Shown piece by piece: positions 1 through 11,800 of a DNA stretch of 64,000 nucleotides (within the stretch, counting starts at the first letter, position 1; each line of letters starts with the position of its first letter). The notes under the pieces are model-generated. The model did not search any database, was not told where the DNA came from, and saw nothing but the letters and a program-made list of their open reading frames with translations. A program made the position numbers and the translations under genes. Source of the stretch: Buxus sempervirens (Eukaryota > Streptophyta > Magnoliopsida > Buxales > Buxaceae); NCBI GenBank assembly GCA_947561395.2, contig OX387194.1:28840036-28904035 (forward strand), written 5' to 3'.

Positions 1-2472
1 ATATTAGGTTAGAATTTAATAATTATTATTATTGGTGTTGTGGTTGATCTAATTAAATAATGATAAAAAAAAAGGAGAAGAGGAAGGATTGTAAGTGGTC
101 GAACCCCACTAGAGAAGGTGAGGTCGACCCAGACCAAACTTGATTTGAGAATAAGTGTTTTGGTTTGAAGAGTGTGAAGGGTAAGATAGTAAAAAGGGTG
201 GATATTAGGGTTAAAATATTAGTATGGGCAAAAGAGTAAAAAAAAATAAACAAAACACCTTTAACATGAGACTGTTCACGTCTAAAGAAGAAGTGAACAG
301 CCGCTCCCTCTATACGTGTGTTTCAACCCTAATCTTCTAGCACTCTTGGAACAGATCAGAAGAAGGAGAAAAAGAGAGATTTCTTTCGGATTTAAGGTAA
401 GAAACGATTGATTTATGGTTTTGTTTAGTTTGAAGATTTCTAAGTTCTGAATGTTGAACTCGTATGTTTAAGGGAGATCGTTGAGTTCGTTTGGAACTAT
501 TTCGGGGTGATTTACAATACTGTTAGAAAAGGATTTGATCTTAGAAAAAGGTAAGTAGTCCCTTCAATGTACATAAACAGAATTTTCGCCAGTTATTCGA
601 TGAATAAGATTAATCGTGTGTTTACAGGTTGTTTGTGAATTATCTGGTGTGTAAATGCTTAGTTTTAATGTCTGTGATTGTTTGAAATGGTTTAGAATGA
701 TTTGATGGTAAATTCCCATGATTAGAAATGATTTTTGAAGAGTATATTGTAGATTACAGTCCCTTACAGATTTTGTCCAAGCATGTTTTTCATGGATGAT
801 CTTGACTTATTTGATCTATAAATGAGGTTTTAATTGTTCTAAACTATCCTAACATGTCTATATTATGATTTCAAATGATTTAGAAATGGTTTGTTGCATT
901 GGATGAAGAGATTTGGATTTTTTATTGAATTATGCAACTTTTTAGAAATTTTAGAAAACTGAAATTTTCAACGGACGTCTAAGTTACCGCACGAGCGCCC
1001 AAGCAGGCGCCAATGGTAATTCAAGGGTGCTCGATAGCGCTCAAGCGCTATCAAGGGTGCCCTGCCTGTATTTTTTTTAAAATTCAAAAACTCGAAAGTG
1101 ATCAAATTTCAGAAAACGAACGCCCGAATCGTCGCTCGAGCGCATGCTGGAGCGGCCAATTTTTAAAACCAAGTTTTCAATGGCCGCCCTCATGAGCGCC
1201 CGACGCCGCTCGAGCGCCCATGACAGATTTCTTGTATTTTTCCAACTTGCCTAGTTTTTCACTATAAAAATGTTTTTATTCATTTCCAACCCATGTACCA
1301 ATAGGATTAAGTGTTTAGAGATTGTTTTCACTAGCCAATGATTAAAATGAATTTTTATAGAGATTTTGGGTACGATCTACTGAAATGGCTTTTAACCGAG
1401 TTTATCGTTCCAAACTTTTCCTTCTTAAATGAAACTTGATTTTAAGAGTTCCTACACTTGTATTTAGATTGCCTGAACATGTTTTGTGCATCGAATGATT
1501 CGATACACACTCAGAACATAGTTGCCCATTGAAACCATGATTTTGGACATATATTTTGATTCCACGTATGTGGGTTTTTGATCACGATTGTGATTAGGCT
1601 ATTACCTATATTGTTTATTCCGCTATTGCGGTTATGTCTCTGACACGTATGTGTCTCCGCGTATGTGGCTATCTTTTGAAGTATGTCCATTACTTGGTTT
1701 TGGTTTTCCACCGTTGAGTGTGTTTAGCACTTACATAGATCCATAGAGTAGCTAGTAAGTGAAATGTCTTCTAGAGTGGTTTGAATTCTGTATCATAGGC
1801 ATTCCATCATCTCAAGGATGGTACCGCTCCTGGATTGGTCGGTTGCTACGTTACCCACTCTTGGATTGGTTGGGTTGTACATGCTAACTTACTCCGGTAT
1901 CGGTTGAGTACTTCCACCTAGCGTTGAATAACCTGTCCAGGATTGGCTGGTCCACTTATAAGTTGGTTATGTAGCATATTGGCATAGTCTACAATCTATT
2001 TCTTGTTTTCTATTTCATGAGTCCCATGAGACTAATTCTTTTGTTACACCATTTTATTTATATATCATTGTGTTTGGTATTTATAGTGGTTAGTCTGATT
2101 AATTGTATGCATATCTTTAAACTGTTAAAATTTATTTGCATGACTACTTACTGGGGTGTTGTTTTTCACATATTCATTTTATCAGTTTTGTTTTCAGATA
2201 CTCTGAGAGAGGAGGCCGCGAGTGTAGACACTCCTGAGGATCTTTCTGATTATTAGGAAGAAGACTATTATTTTCCTGTGTAGGTTCAGGGGATTTTACT
2301 CTGGATGATTTAGTTTATTATTCCATGCTCATTTGAAGAATTTATTATTATTGTCGCACTCTGATTATAAACAGGAACTATTTAAGTCTGGATTAGCTTT
2401 ATCTAGGCCTTTTTCTAACGTTTAAGGTTTGGGTTTATGATTTTTAAATAAACCTGGATCTAGGGCATTACA
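1..2472 (+). mobile_element. 3' part of a large gypsy-type LTR (member 1 of an LTR family)
   Basis: The segment ends in GGGCATTACA at 2472, the CA end of an LTR; its TG start would lie left of the window. It shares layout with two complete solo LTRs here (16003-19763 and 36553-39064, both in the opposite orientation). All have a purine-rich leader (330-396), an intron-like stretch with a GC-rich block of GCGCCC/GCTCGAG words (960-1220), and a pyrimidine tract ending CAG (2197) before a short acidic reading frame ending E-D-Y-Y-F-P-V-stop (2257-2283). A donor-like AAG/GTAAGA lies at 396/397. It interrupts a Tat/Ogre-like LTR that resumes at 2473. The Tekay/Del-like gypsy assignment rests on LTR size and end sequences and is an inference. 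I cannot tell a solo LTR from the 3' LTR of an element extending left. Confidence 0.6.
2198..2283 (+). other. Short acidic reading frame after an acceptor-like site inside LTR member 1
   Basis: After TTTTCAG (ends 2197) the frame reads D-T-L-R-E-E-A-A-S-V-D-T-P-E-D-L-S-D-Y, a stop at 2254-2256, then E-E-D-Y-Y-F-P-V and a second stop at 2281-2283. The closing E-D-Y-Y-x-P-x-stop recurs in the two related LTRs. The first D codon needs a G from an upstream exon, which fits the donor-like AAG/GTAAGA at 396/397. The internal stop suggests this copy is decayed. Coding status is inferred only from the threefold recurrence. Confidence 0.35.
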
Positions 2473-4707
2473 TAGGGTAAGGGGGTTAGGTTATGAGTAG
2501 AAAAAAGTGTTAAGCACCCCCACTCATCCATACAAGATGGTTGCCATATACCTATTCATGCTACATAATTACTTGCAAACAAAAATCACTAAAAAATGGG
2601 CAAAAGTAAACAAACACTTCTGTGATTTTCCTCATGAGTTTTCCAATGGTTTATGGAGTCTCTCTAAGAACATATCACCTTTAGGACTTCATGTACAAAG
2701 TAAAAATCAAAACAAAAATGAAGGAAAAAGAAGTCAAATCAAATCTAGAGAAAATTGGTAAAAACATTAGCTATTTGAACTATGTAACTTCAATCAACCC
2801 TAAGTCATTCAATTCAAACTCAAATTGAGTGAAACCAAAGCCATTTGAAAGGCCATATTGAAGTATAAGATATAGTAAAAATTTCATTCAAATCCAATTT
2901 AAAATAAAAGAGTTATTCTTGCTCAAAGTTACGGTTGTATCACAGGAAAATTAGCAACCAACCAACTTTGAGAGCCTATTCGTGGAGATTGGCTCCATAT
3001 AAATCCTTGAAAATTGGCGTGAATGAAGTATGAGATACCATCTTTCGAATAGCATAGGCCTCACTCAAAATTTCATCCATTTTGTGGCTTGTGTACTCTC
3101 TCAAACATGCTCGATTGATCACAGATTGACTCTATAATCTTCTAATGAGCAGCACTGAGTCAATTAAGCACATAGAGCTCAAATCAAATTTAAAAATTAT
3201 TAAACGAATTGGATCCGAAAACATACTCATAAAGGAAGACTTAGAAATTTAAATCACTCAAATCGGAGTTGAAATGAGCCTTTGGTGCTCAATCAAAGTG
3301 ACAAGTATAGCAAACTTTGCTAATCTGACTTATGAAAAATCAGATGGTATGAGCAAACGGCTCCATATAAATTGCTCAAATTTTACAAGATTAAACAAGA
3401 CTTCCTCACCTTTCATATGCCTTTAAAATCATTCAAAATTTCATCCATATGATGAAGTTATGAATGATACAAGATAGGGCATAAGTTCTGTCCAAATCTG
3501 TAAAAATTGAGTAAAACAAGCTAAAACCATGGTGTGTGCATATTGTTCTTGTAAATTTGATTTGAAATCATTTGAAATGACACAAAAAAAAATCTAAAAA
3601 CATTTAGGGCATGAATTTGGCTCAGATCTCTCATTATTTGGAAAGTGAGCCAAATCTACCCATTTTGGTTAAGATTTACTTTAATTAAGAGAGATTAGAC
3701 CATGAGGTAAAGATTAAAACAAGTAAAATCAATATCAAAAAGTCTTGAGAAGTTGATCTAAGGCCTCTGATATTAGATCTACTATATTGAGCATAGTAAA
3801 TCTAAGATCTATGCCTAATTTGATGAAATCAAGTGTTGTGTGCATAAAAGTTTATAGGAAATCAAATTTGAGGAAAGAATTGAGATTTGATGCTATCAGA
3901 CAACATAGATCTATGTAATTATCCCTATATTGAAGGAAAACACACAAAAGTAATAATCACAAGCAAATATAGACAAATCATGCATATATCACATCAAAAG
4001 GGTTCTAAATCTAAAGGATCCATCCCATAGCTTGTTTCCCTTAGCCCTCTCTTCACGTGTCAAGTGCTCCAGAGCATCAAAATTCCAGCCCTTTTCTCGA
4101 GGAGAGACCCTCTATTTATAAGCAAGGGGAGGAGCAAAAAAGTCTCAAGGGCAGACACAAAAGAGTGTCTAGATTCTTCTAATTCAAGCCAAAGGCATTA
4201 ATTGAAGTAATTAAGAGATTTTCAGAAGGTATATGAGACAGATCAGGTCTCTTAGAGAGAGGTACAAAGGGTAAATAAAGCTAAGATCTCGAGCTTTTCT
4301 GAAAATGGCAAAACAGGTCTAAACAGTATATATCATACGATTTTATTCAAACCGTATACTATATACGGTATGCACAAAATTGACGAAAACCGTAAGCAGT
4401 TTACAGTCCAAATTCAGTTAACCTCCCATGTGCGCTACTGACGTGGCATAATGGCCGAAGCTTCCAGGCACCACATGGTAGCCACTTGCGCTTCACGTAC
4501 AAAGCATGAATCAAACTGTATTATGAATATGGTCCCAACCGTTTTGCTAATATGGTCGAAACAAAACCAATGTTGATCGTATGGTATATACGGTTGCCTC
4601 TTTTTTTTGAGATTTTGAAGTTTTAACACATGTTAGACTACATGTATTAAACCTTGAACACATTTTTATTATTTCCTTATATTTTAGTATAATTTGAGGT
4701 ATCTACA
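2473..4707 (-). mobile_element. Tat/Ogre-like gypsy LTR, minus orientation, split by the LTR at 1-2472
   Basis: Read on the minus strand it begins TGTAGATACCTCAAATT at 4707, the typical start of Tat/Ogre LTRs. It ends beside 2473 within GGGTGCTTAACAC... CATAACC, resembling the conserved GGGTGCTAATACC... motif of that clade. A TATA-like CTTATAAATAGAGG sits on the minus strand around 4110-4125. The left end is cut by the other LTR. No internal gag-pol is seen on either side, so this may be a solo LTR or a fragment. Clade is assigned from recalled LTR motifs only. Confidence 0.55.
4110..4125 (-). promoter_or_regulatory. TATA-box-like promoter element of the Tat/Ogre-like LTR
   Basis: The minus strand reads TTATAAATAGAGG, a strong plant TATA consensus, about 590 bases inside the LTR start at 4707. 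This suits a U3 promoter firing leftward. Confidence 0.4.
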
Positions 4708-6019
4708 GCAGTGCTCTTGGGCTGTCTCTAACGAACAGAATATGAACTAGCGCTCAGCCCTAATTCTCAAGTGATCATGTTGGTTGGTCGTTTAAAACAG
4801 AATTCCAGCTAGACATGCTCGCTCATCTTTTTTAGTTTCTTCCTCTTCTCTCTCTCTCTCTCTCTACATAATGTGGATGCAAGTAATGAAGCCTTGGGGT
4901 TTTGATCTAAAATGTATTCGTTTACTTAGGATGCATGTTTCTAATCCTTTTCCAATCTTGTGTGAAGATTTTATAGATCTATTTTTGAATTTACTGATTT
5001 GAATTTTTTTGGATTCAATTTCTAGATCTATTACCCATAATGATTCAAATAAGGAGAATGTGGCTTCTTGCTTTAAGGAGAATGTGAGTTCAAGCAGGAC
5101 ATGTCGTAGTGAGAGCATATATCTTGATAACCTAATTGCGGTGTCTGTTAAATATATTAGTTTGAGATTGATCGAGATTTATGAGCATATGCATAAGCTA
5201 AAGTCCTTACAAGCACAATTAATCAGTCTCCATGAGCAAGTTAATGAGTTAATAGTACATAAGATATTGACCATGACCTTTCTCACAATGTATAGAATAA
5301 CTTATTTGAATGCCTAGTAGTCTTAGATTCTCTTATAATTAATACACTTTCATCCACACTAGCATTTTACATTATTGTATTTTAGTTCATTATCTCAAGT
5401 GGCACTTGATTATGGCATACCTAAAGTAAAAAACATACATGTAACTTCATAAGAAAATAAACAAATTAGACACTTCAAATGTGACTATGCACTTTATGAA
5501 TAAATATTAACATGGTTTAAGAAAATGAGGGCGCTCTGTTTTAATCAACATCAAATTCTACTCAATACAAAAGGGTGATCAACATTATTACATGCACACT
5601 TAGGAGACTTAAAGACATCATAAGAAAAAAAAAACAAATTAGGAAATCCATGTATTTTCTTGGTCATAGCTTCCAAGTGTATAATTTTGTCCTTAACTAG
5701 ATTCCTGCTGCCATTTGAAATTTGATAGTGAGATGCTACCACGAGTGTTCCATCTTCCTATCCATGTAGGTCTTCAATCATTCCTAGAAAAAGGGGGACA
5801 CATTCACTCATATCCCAGAAGAACGGTATAAAGCATATTAGAGAACTTTGTATTTAATTATTTGATGTCATACTTCTAACATATAAGAAAATTCGCCTTT
5901 TTGATCATATAGATTGTTGCTTCAGCTATAGAGCTCATGACCGCCAGAAAAGATGATGAAATTCTGTAGGAGATAGAAACTGTTCTAAAACTTGGAAAAA
6001 TCAGATATGGCTTTGTGGT
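4708..6019. other. Unclassified stretch with a (CT)n tract and one unrecognised ORF
   Basis: A (CT)n run lies at about 4848-4864. An ORF at 5009-5317 (+) would encode 102 residues with a leucine-rich, possibly coiled-coil stretch (K-L-K-S-L-Q-A-Q-L-I-S-L-H-E-Q-V). I recognise no family and see no second exon, so I do not call it a gene. The rest is AT-rich with no clear element. Confidence 0.3.
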
Positions 6020-7037
6020 TGTTAACACAAATTTTCGTGTCTAAAATAAAAGACAAGAAAAATGTAACAAATAACAATTTGTATTTGAAAAGAAGAAATG
6101 AGTTACAATCTTTGTGATTCTCCTCTGATTCGATCTCCTTAATGGGTCTTTGATCCAAGGGCTACACGAGCTTGATCTTGAATCAAACTTCAATATTCAA
6201 CTTGAGGGCTACGAGAGCTTGATCTCAAATTGGGCTTCGATCTTTGATTCGGGGGCCGTAAAGGTTGGTCTCGAACCGGACGATCTTCCTTTGTTGTGAT
6301 TGTGATTTTGTCTTCTCTTTTCTCAAAGTATAAATTTGATAAAGAGAAAACGGGGTAGATTTGGTGTAGACTTGAATGAGTTTCTCCAACTCTCTTTAAA
6401 TTTCTGCAGAGTTTCTCCAAGCTTTAGGCAGAACTTCTATGGCTTGAATTTGCCTTCTGATTTTTGCAGAGCTTTCTCAAGCTTTAGGCAAGTCTTCTAG
6501 AGCGCTTGTTCCAATCTTTTTCTTCTTCCCATTGAGGTCCTCTATTTATAGGCAAACGTTATAAGCACTTGCCTTAATATGAGGATCTCTTTTGATTGAG
6601 AATTTCCTTATGAGGGTGCGTCTCATTGGGCAACAATTTGAATTTGATTGAGCATACCATACTGAGGAATCTATTTGCTTTGATTCTGGCATTCATTTGA
6701 ATATTGATTTATTTCTTAATATTCTATGCCATTTGTGGGGTTGTGACTTTCCTTCTTTGGATCATCACAACTTTGTTACCAAAAGACATCGATCTTGTTT
6801 TAGTAACAAATATAACCTATATCTTGCTTTGTGGAGCCCATTTGAAGTTAATGGGTTGGATTTGTAGGATGCTTGTTTTGACCCATATTTCATAAACAGG
6901 TCGAGCCATCAATTTGTTTAACCAGGGCTTATTTGTTTGGTTAAGCCCTGGACTTGGATTTGATCTCATTTGTCAAAGTCAATTATTTGACTTGGTCAAC
7001 TTTTTAACTTGATGACACAAAAATTTTAGTATCTAGA
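6020..7037 (-). mobile_element. Probable solo LTR of about 1 kb, minus orientation
   Basis: The segment starts TGTTAACACAAATTTTCGTG at 6020 and its right end is near 7037. GTGGT occurs immediately left (6015-6019) and right (7038-7042), a candidate 5-bp target duplication. A minus-strand TATA box (CTATAAATAGAGG, about 6539-6552) sits mid-element, as in an LTR promoter. The right end reads TC rather than TG on the minus strand, so one terminal base must have changed or the boundary is slightly off. Repeated phrases such as AGGGCTAC-GAGCTTGATCT (6160-6260) suggest internal duplication. Confidence 0.5.
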
Positions 7038-7544
7038 GTGGTATCCAATAAAAATAACATAATGTTGTAATGGACTATTAGTCTATCGACATATGCTGTT
7101 TTATTTACCTTTTAAGTATGTTTCCTCATCAATAGGCCCCTTTGATTTATAGTATTATTCACTTAATCTATCCTTATGTCTGAAGGATTTATCTAGGTGC
7201 GAATGGATCTATGTAATAAGAATTTCATTCACCTAAAGAGGAAAAGAAAATAACTTAAAATTGCATTAAGTGGCACCCCATCTTTTTATTTTACCTTGGA
7301 AAATGGATAGTTATGAATATGTGCTCTTCAATTTTTTTGATTATAGTCGTTTTAATTAAGACCTAAGGTGGGAATGAAAAAATGTGGGAGAACCATTAAC
7401 GTTGTGACTTCCATAAACGCCATGACTCAGAATGCTAAAAATACTTACAGAAAACCGTAGCCCTCCCACGAAATTCGCATAAGCAAATTAAATAGGTAAT
7501 ATGATTCACTCGGAGAAGGAACAGATCAATAATGGCGGTTGAAC
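7038..7544. other. Spacer, nothing recognised
   Basis: AT-rich sequence between two LTRs with no coding potential or repeat that I can identify. Confidence 0.4.
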
Positions 7545-7798
7545 TGTTGTGAATCGTGCAATCTAAATAATATAGAAAAATAGAAAATAGAGAGAAGAAG
7601 ATTACGCAGTTTTAAGTGGTTCGGCGATGTGCTTACATCCACTGTGTACGGCAAAATTTTTCACTATAAAAAAACGTCAATTAGGGTACATGAATGTATA
7701 TATACCAACCCTAAACCCAATATTTCTGAAATCACAAACATGCCCTTTACCGCCCTTGGACCCAGAATAGGAACCACCGTTTCTAACACGAACTAAGT
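7545..7798 (-). mobile_element. Solo LTR of a copia family (same family as the element at 61228)
   Basis: It starts TGTTGTGAATCGTGCAATC and ends TTTCTAACA. It shares long stretches with the LTR at 61228-61617 in the same order: the AATCGTGCAATC end, the TTTAAGTGGTTYGGCGATGTGC block, the TACGGCAAAATTT block, the CAACCCTAAACCC block and GGACCCAGAATA. Flanks are TGAAC (7540-7544) and CGAAC (7799-7803), a target duplication with one mismatch. It is 254 bp against 390 bp for its relative, which has an extra C-rich region and a 58-bp tandem duplication. No internal domain remains. Confidence 0.8.
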
Positions 7799-7803
7799 GT
7801 TGT

Positions 7804-8711
7804 CCTATCGTTCTTGCAAAATGTAGTCTCATTTGGGAATCAAATTACTTCATTTAAATAACAAAGAGGAATTTTGACATTAAACGTCCACATTGTAATG
7901 CCTTCGTGTGGAGGCAATGGTTATGTGTCATGTGCATATTTTGGAACCTTGAATGGTGCTAGTGTTCATTTTTTAAAATAGGGGTCTTTTAGGTGTCAAC
8001 ACGTTAAAGATATGGGACTATGTATAATTTTGCCAACTATTTTTATATCTATATCTATCTATCTTTTTTTTGGCAACATAGGTAGATAGATAGATATATC
8101 TCTATCTATCTATCTATATCTATACTATATATAAAGAGAACATAGGCTTGGAAAGCGTGCCAAAAGTAATTAATTTTTTCCCTAAAACAAATTAGTCTTC
8201 CTTAAATAATAAATCAAAAGAATGTTCCCAGATTTTGGTCCTCCCTTTTCTTTCCTTAAATAATAAATCAATTAGTCTTCATCCCTAAACATCCTATTGA
8301 AACCCAATCAAAACTGCTCACTCAAACATTTTAGACTTCTCAAGTAACCTTCTATCTTTAAAAAAATATTGTAACCCAAAGAGATTTCATGTTAACCACC
8401 TAATCAATGTACAATAGTGCAATTGCCTCCCCTAATCACACAGGCGTAGATAGGCGAGGTTAACATGCTAGCCTCGCCTAAAAATTTCCAGATTTTAAAA
8501 GCGAGCGTAGATAAGCGGCCTTCAGCATTCCTCTCGTGTTTTGTTTGTTTCTTTTTATTTATTTATTTTTGTCTGGTGCCATGTTTTGTCTCTTCTTACT
8601 TGTCGGAGAGCCACTAATTCAGTTTCCCAATGAATCCTTTCTCTACACGCATGAGTTTGGGATCTGTTCCTTCGTTTGTTGCAGGCCTTGTAACGCCCTA
8701 AATTAGTTGCC
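7804..8711. other. Upstream region of the starch synthase, with an ATCT microsatellite
   Basis: A (TATC/ATCT)n array at about 8043-8125 contains both strand orientations around a T-tract and could fold back. The sequence then loses obvious transposon character. A pyrimidine stretch ending TTTGTTGCAG (about 8674-8683), 28 bases before the candidate ATG, could be a 5'UTR intron acceptor. I cannot place a TATA box or transcription start. Confidence 0.35.
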
Positions 8712-8852
8712 ATGGAGGCAGTTCTTAGCTTGGTTCAGATGAAGCCGTGTATGAAGGTTCGTTCAACATGCCTGTTGGGCCGGCCTGAAGCATATTATAC
8801 ACACAGGTCGTGTGTCAGAAATCGCTGCTATGCATTAGGATCCAAAAGTCAA
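8712..8852 (+). CDS. SS5: Candidate first exon: transit peptide of the SS5-like starch synthase
   Basis: ATG at 8712 opens 47 codons, [12 protein letters not shown]..., rich in S, R, C and hydroxylated residues and poor in acids, as expected of a chloroplast transit peptide. It ends S-K-S-Q before GTAAGT at 8853. The frame stays open to 8999, with another possible donor GAG/GTAAAT at 8909/8910. Both donors leave phase 0. The cleanest acceptor of the next exon (22825) needs two carried-over bases, so either the weaker acceptor at 22838 is used or a further exon exists. Assignment rests on position, strand and composition, not on recognised homology. Confidence 0.4.
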
Positions 8853-11800
8853 GTAAGTCGCGCCTCGAATCTTCTTCTCCACTATCGTGATGTGCGTCCC
8901 TCCGCCGAGGTAAATCCTGCAGTTCATGTCGCTATTGATTTACTGGACGATTTTGTCTGTATTGAAGTTGTTTCATTTGTGCAGAATTGGTTGAATTAGT
9001 GTACTTCTTTATTGTACAATCTTTGGGCTATAAACGGGTTTTGGTTAATGGTTGATGTTGTTTGGTAATGCTTTTGCTTTCTTTGCTTTCAAAAGCAAGA
9101 AAGCAACGTCTATTTGCTTCGCATAAAAAGCATTGAAGTTGCTTCATGTTAATTGCTTCAAATGGTTCCATTACGAAACAGTACTATTGCTTATAAAATC
9201 AAAATTTTCCTTTCAAAAGCAAAAATGTATTTTTTGCTTTTAAAAGCAAAAAAGTACTTATGAAAGCTTACCAAACGGAGGCTAAGAGTTTTTTATTAAT
9301 TATTTTGCTTCTCAAATTACTTTCATCAATGTCTTCTGTGTTCTTGAATATATGGATGCAGTAGGGGGCATTGAATGGGTAACGGACCCATATCCTATGC
9401 CAGCAGAATAGGATTGTGCGTGGGTTTGACTATGGTTAACCACATTTTGTATATGTGAAATTATTTTATTACATACAAAATATGTTAATATAACACATAT
9501 TTTAGATTAAAAATTTATGTTATATATACACATAATATATGATGAAAAAGGTTGACCAAGCTGCGGGTTTTTTCGTTCTTCGGTTTGAGGGAAGTTGACC
9601 CTCTATCTCCTTTGCTCTTTATCATTGTAATGGAGGCTTTTAGTCAGATGGTAGACAGAGCGATTTCCATGGGGTTAGTGGAAGGAGTATCTTTTGGTGG
9701 TGGGCGCTTGTCTATCTCCCATCTTCTATTTGCAGATAATGCAGTGCTATTTTGTAATGCACAACCTACCGAGATTCTCTGTTTGAGGACACTTCTTACG
9801 TGTTTTGATGCGGTTTCCGTGTTGAAGGTAAATTTGCATAAAAGTGAGATTTTTAATGTGGGAGGTTCAGCGGAAGTGGATGATTTATGTAGTTTATTTG
9901 GGTGTCATCTTGGTTCTCTTCCTACCCTTTATCTTGGGGTTCCTATAGGCTCCGCATTTAAAGCTAAAGCGATTTGGGAGCCGGTTATCACTAGAATGCA
10001 AAAGAAGTTGGCATCATGGAAAGGTAACTTTTTATCCAAAGGTGGGAAGATGACTCTAATAAGAAGTTCTCTCAGTTGCCTCCTTAAATATCTCCTATCC
10101 TCCATGCTTGTCTCGATCTCAGTTGTGGAGAGGATGGAAAAAATTCAGTGTAGTTTTTTATGGAAAGGATGGGATGAAGCCCATAAATAACCTCTGGTTT
10201 GTTGGAAAGTTGTATGTAGAGGGAAGGATCAAGGTGTTTTGGGCATTAAGAATCTTCAAACACTCAACCACTCTCTTTTAGGTAAATGGTCTTGGAGATT
10301 TGGGCTGGGGGTATCAAGTTTATGGAGGAATTTAATTGCAATCAAGTATGGTTATGATCTTAGAAGTTGGGTGCCGACCCCCCTTACTGGACGTATGGGA
10401 TGCAGTTTACGGAGGCCTATTAGCAAGTTTGCTTGCTTGATTATTCCTCATGTGAGATTCTCAATGGGCAAGGGGGATCGCATAAGATTTTGGGATGACG
10501 TGTGGTGTGGAGATGGATCTTTCAAGGCTAAATTTCTGGATATTTATAATATTTCAGCAAGGCCTTAAGCTCTAGTCTCGGAGGTGTATCATCAAGATTC
10601 TGGAGGAGGAAGTTGGAATCTGAACTTTAGGCGACTTCTATTCTATTGGGAGGTGGATACGTTAACTCATATGCTTTCATCTCTTCATGATCAACATCCT
10701 TCTTCGGATCGGAATGTAATGGAGTGGCAATGAAGCTAGGGATTTCTTTGTAAGAAGCATGAACAACCAGGTGTGTAATAATGCCAATACCTTTGCCTTG
10801 TCAAGAATGGTGTGGCAACCGTCTCTCCCCACAAAGATCGGATTTTTTTCTATGGACAGCAGCTTTGGGGAAAATACTAACAGTGGATAATTTTAGAAGA
10901 CGAGGCTGGCAGATGCCCAATAGGTGCGTGATGTGTAAATCCCAAGAGGAATCGGTGAGTCATCTCCTAGTGCATTGTAAGGTGGCAAATGCTATTTGGG
11001 ATGTATTTCTATTGAGGTTTGGGAAGAGTTGGGTGCAGCCTTATGAGTTGACTCAGGTTCTTCTATCTTGGAGTTGGTGCAAAGGTTCGTCTAGAGTGGA
11101 GGTCTTATGGAATTTAACGCTGGTGGCCATTCTTTGGACTCTATGGAAGGAGAGAAACAGCAGAATTTTTTTATGATGTATCAAAATCAACACTGGCACT
11201 TATTCATTCCTCTCTTTGTCGTCTCCTCTCTTGGGCATCAGGGTGTAATTCTTGTAAAGGGTTGGAAAATGAGGTTTTTCTTTCTTGTGAAAACTTCTCT
11301 CTCATGTAAAGGGCGAACTTATCTCCAGCCTCGGCACGCTTATCATGTACTAGTTGGGCTGGTTTCTATATTTTAATATATGTTGTCTATTATTAATGAT
11401 CAAAAAAGAAAAGGGTTGACCAAAATATAGTTGATGCATGCATCGAACATGGTCTTCAGACATTGAAATCGACTTAATGATAAAAACATGGTTTTGCTAT
11501 TGAGCAGATCAAACTTTTTGAAATTGGCATGTCGTTGAGAGGGAAGAATGGGTTGATGACTTTTGCTGCAGTATGAGTTAACAAAGATCTCAATTGGTCA
11601 ACCTGGTCACTTTAAGAAAATTGGATTGATTGGTTTTGCCATGTAGGAGGTGAAAAGGTTTTATTGGTTTGTAGTCAGCTTTGTCTACAAGCAACACTGA
11701 TCACCAAGTATTAGTAGCATAGCAAAAATGCGTTCTTCCTCATTAATATGTTTTCTTGTGGTAATTGTAGGCTCTTTAGAGAATTGATGACTGCATCTTT

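Noticed and set aside
2017..2256. 79-codon ORF with hydrophobic segments as a membrane protein
   Set aside because: The hydrophobic part is the T-rich intron-like stretch before the acceptor site; only the acidic end recurs in related LTRs.
5009..5317. 102-codon ORF as a small gene
   Set aside because: Only a coiled-coil-like Leu-rich stretch is visible; no family, no supporting exons, and repeats lie on both sides. Kept as a note only.
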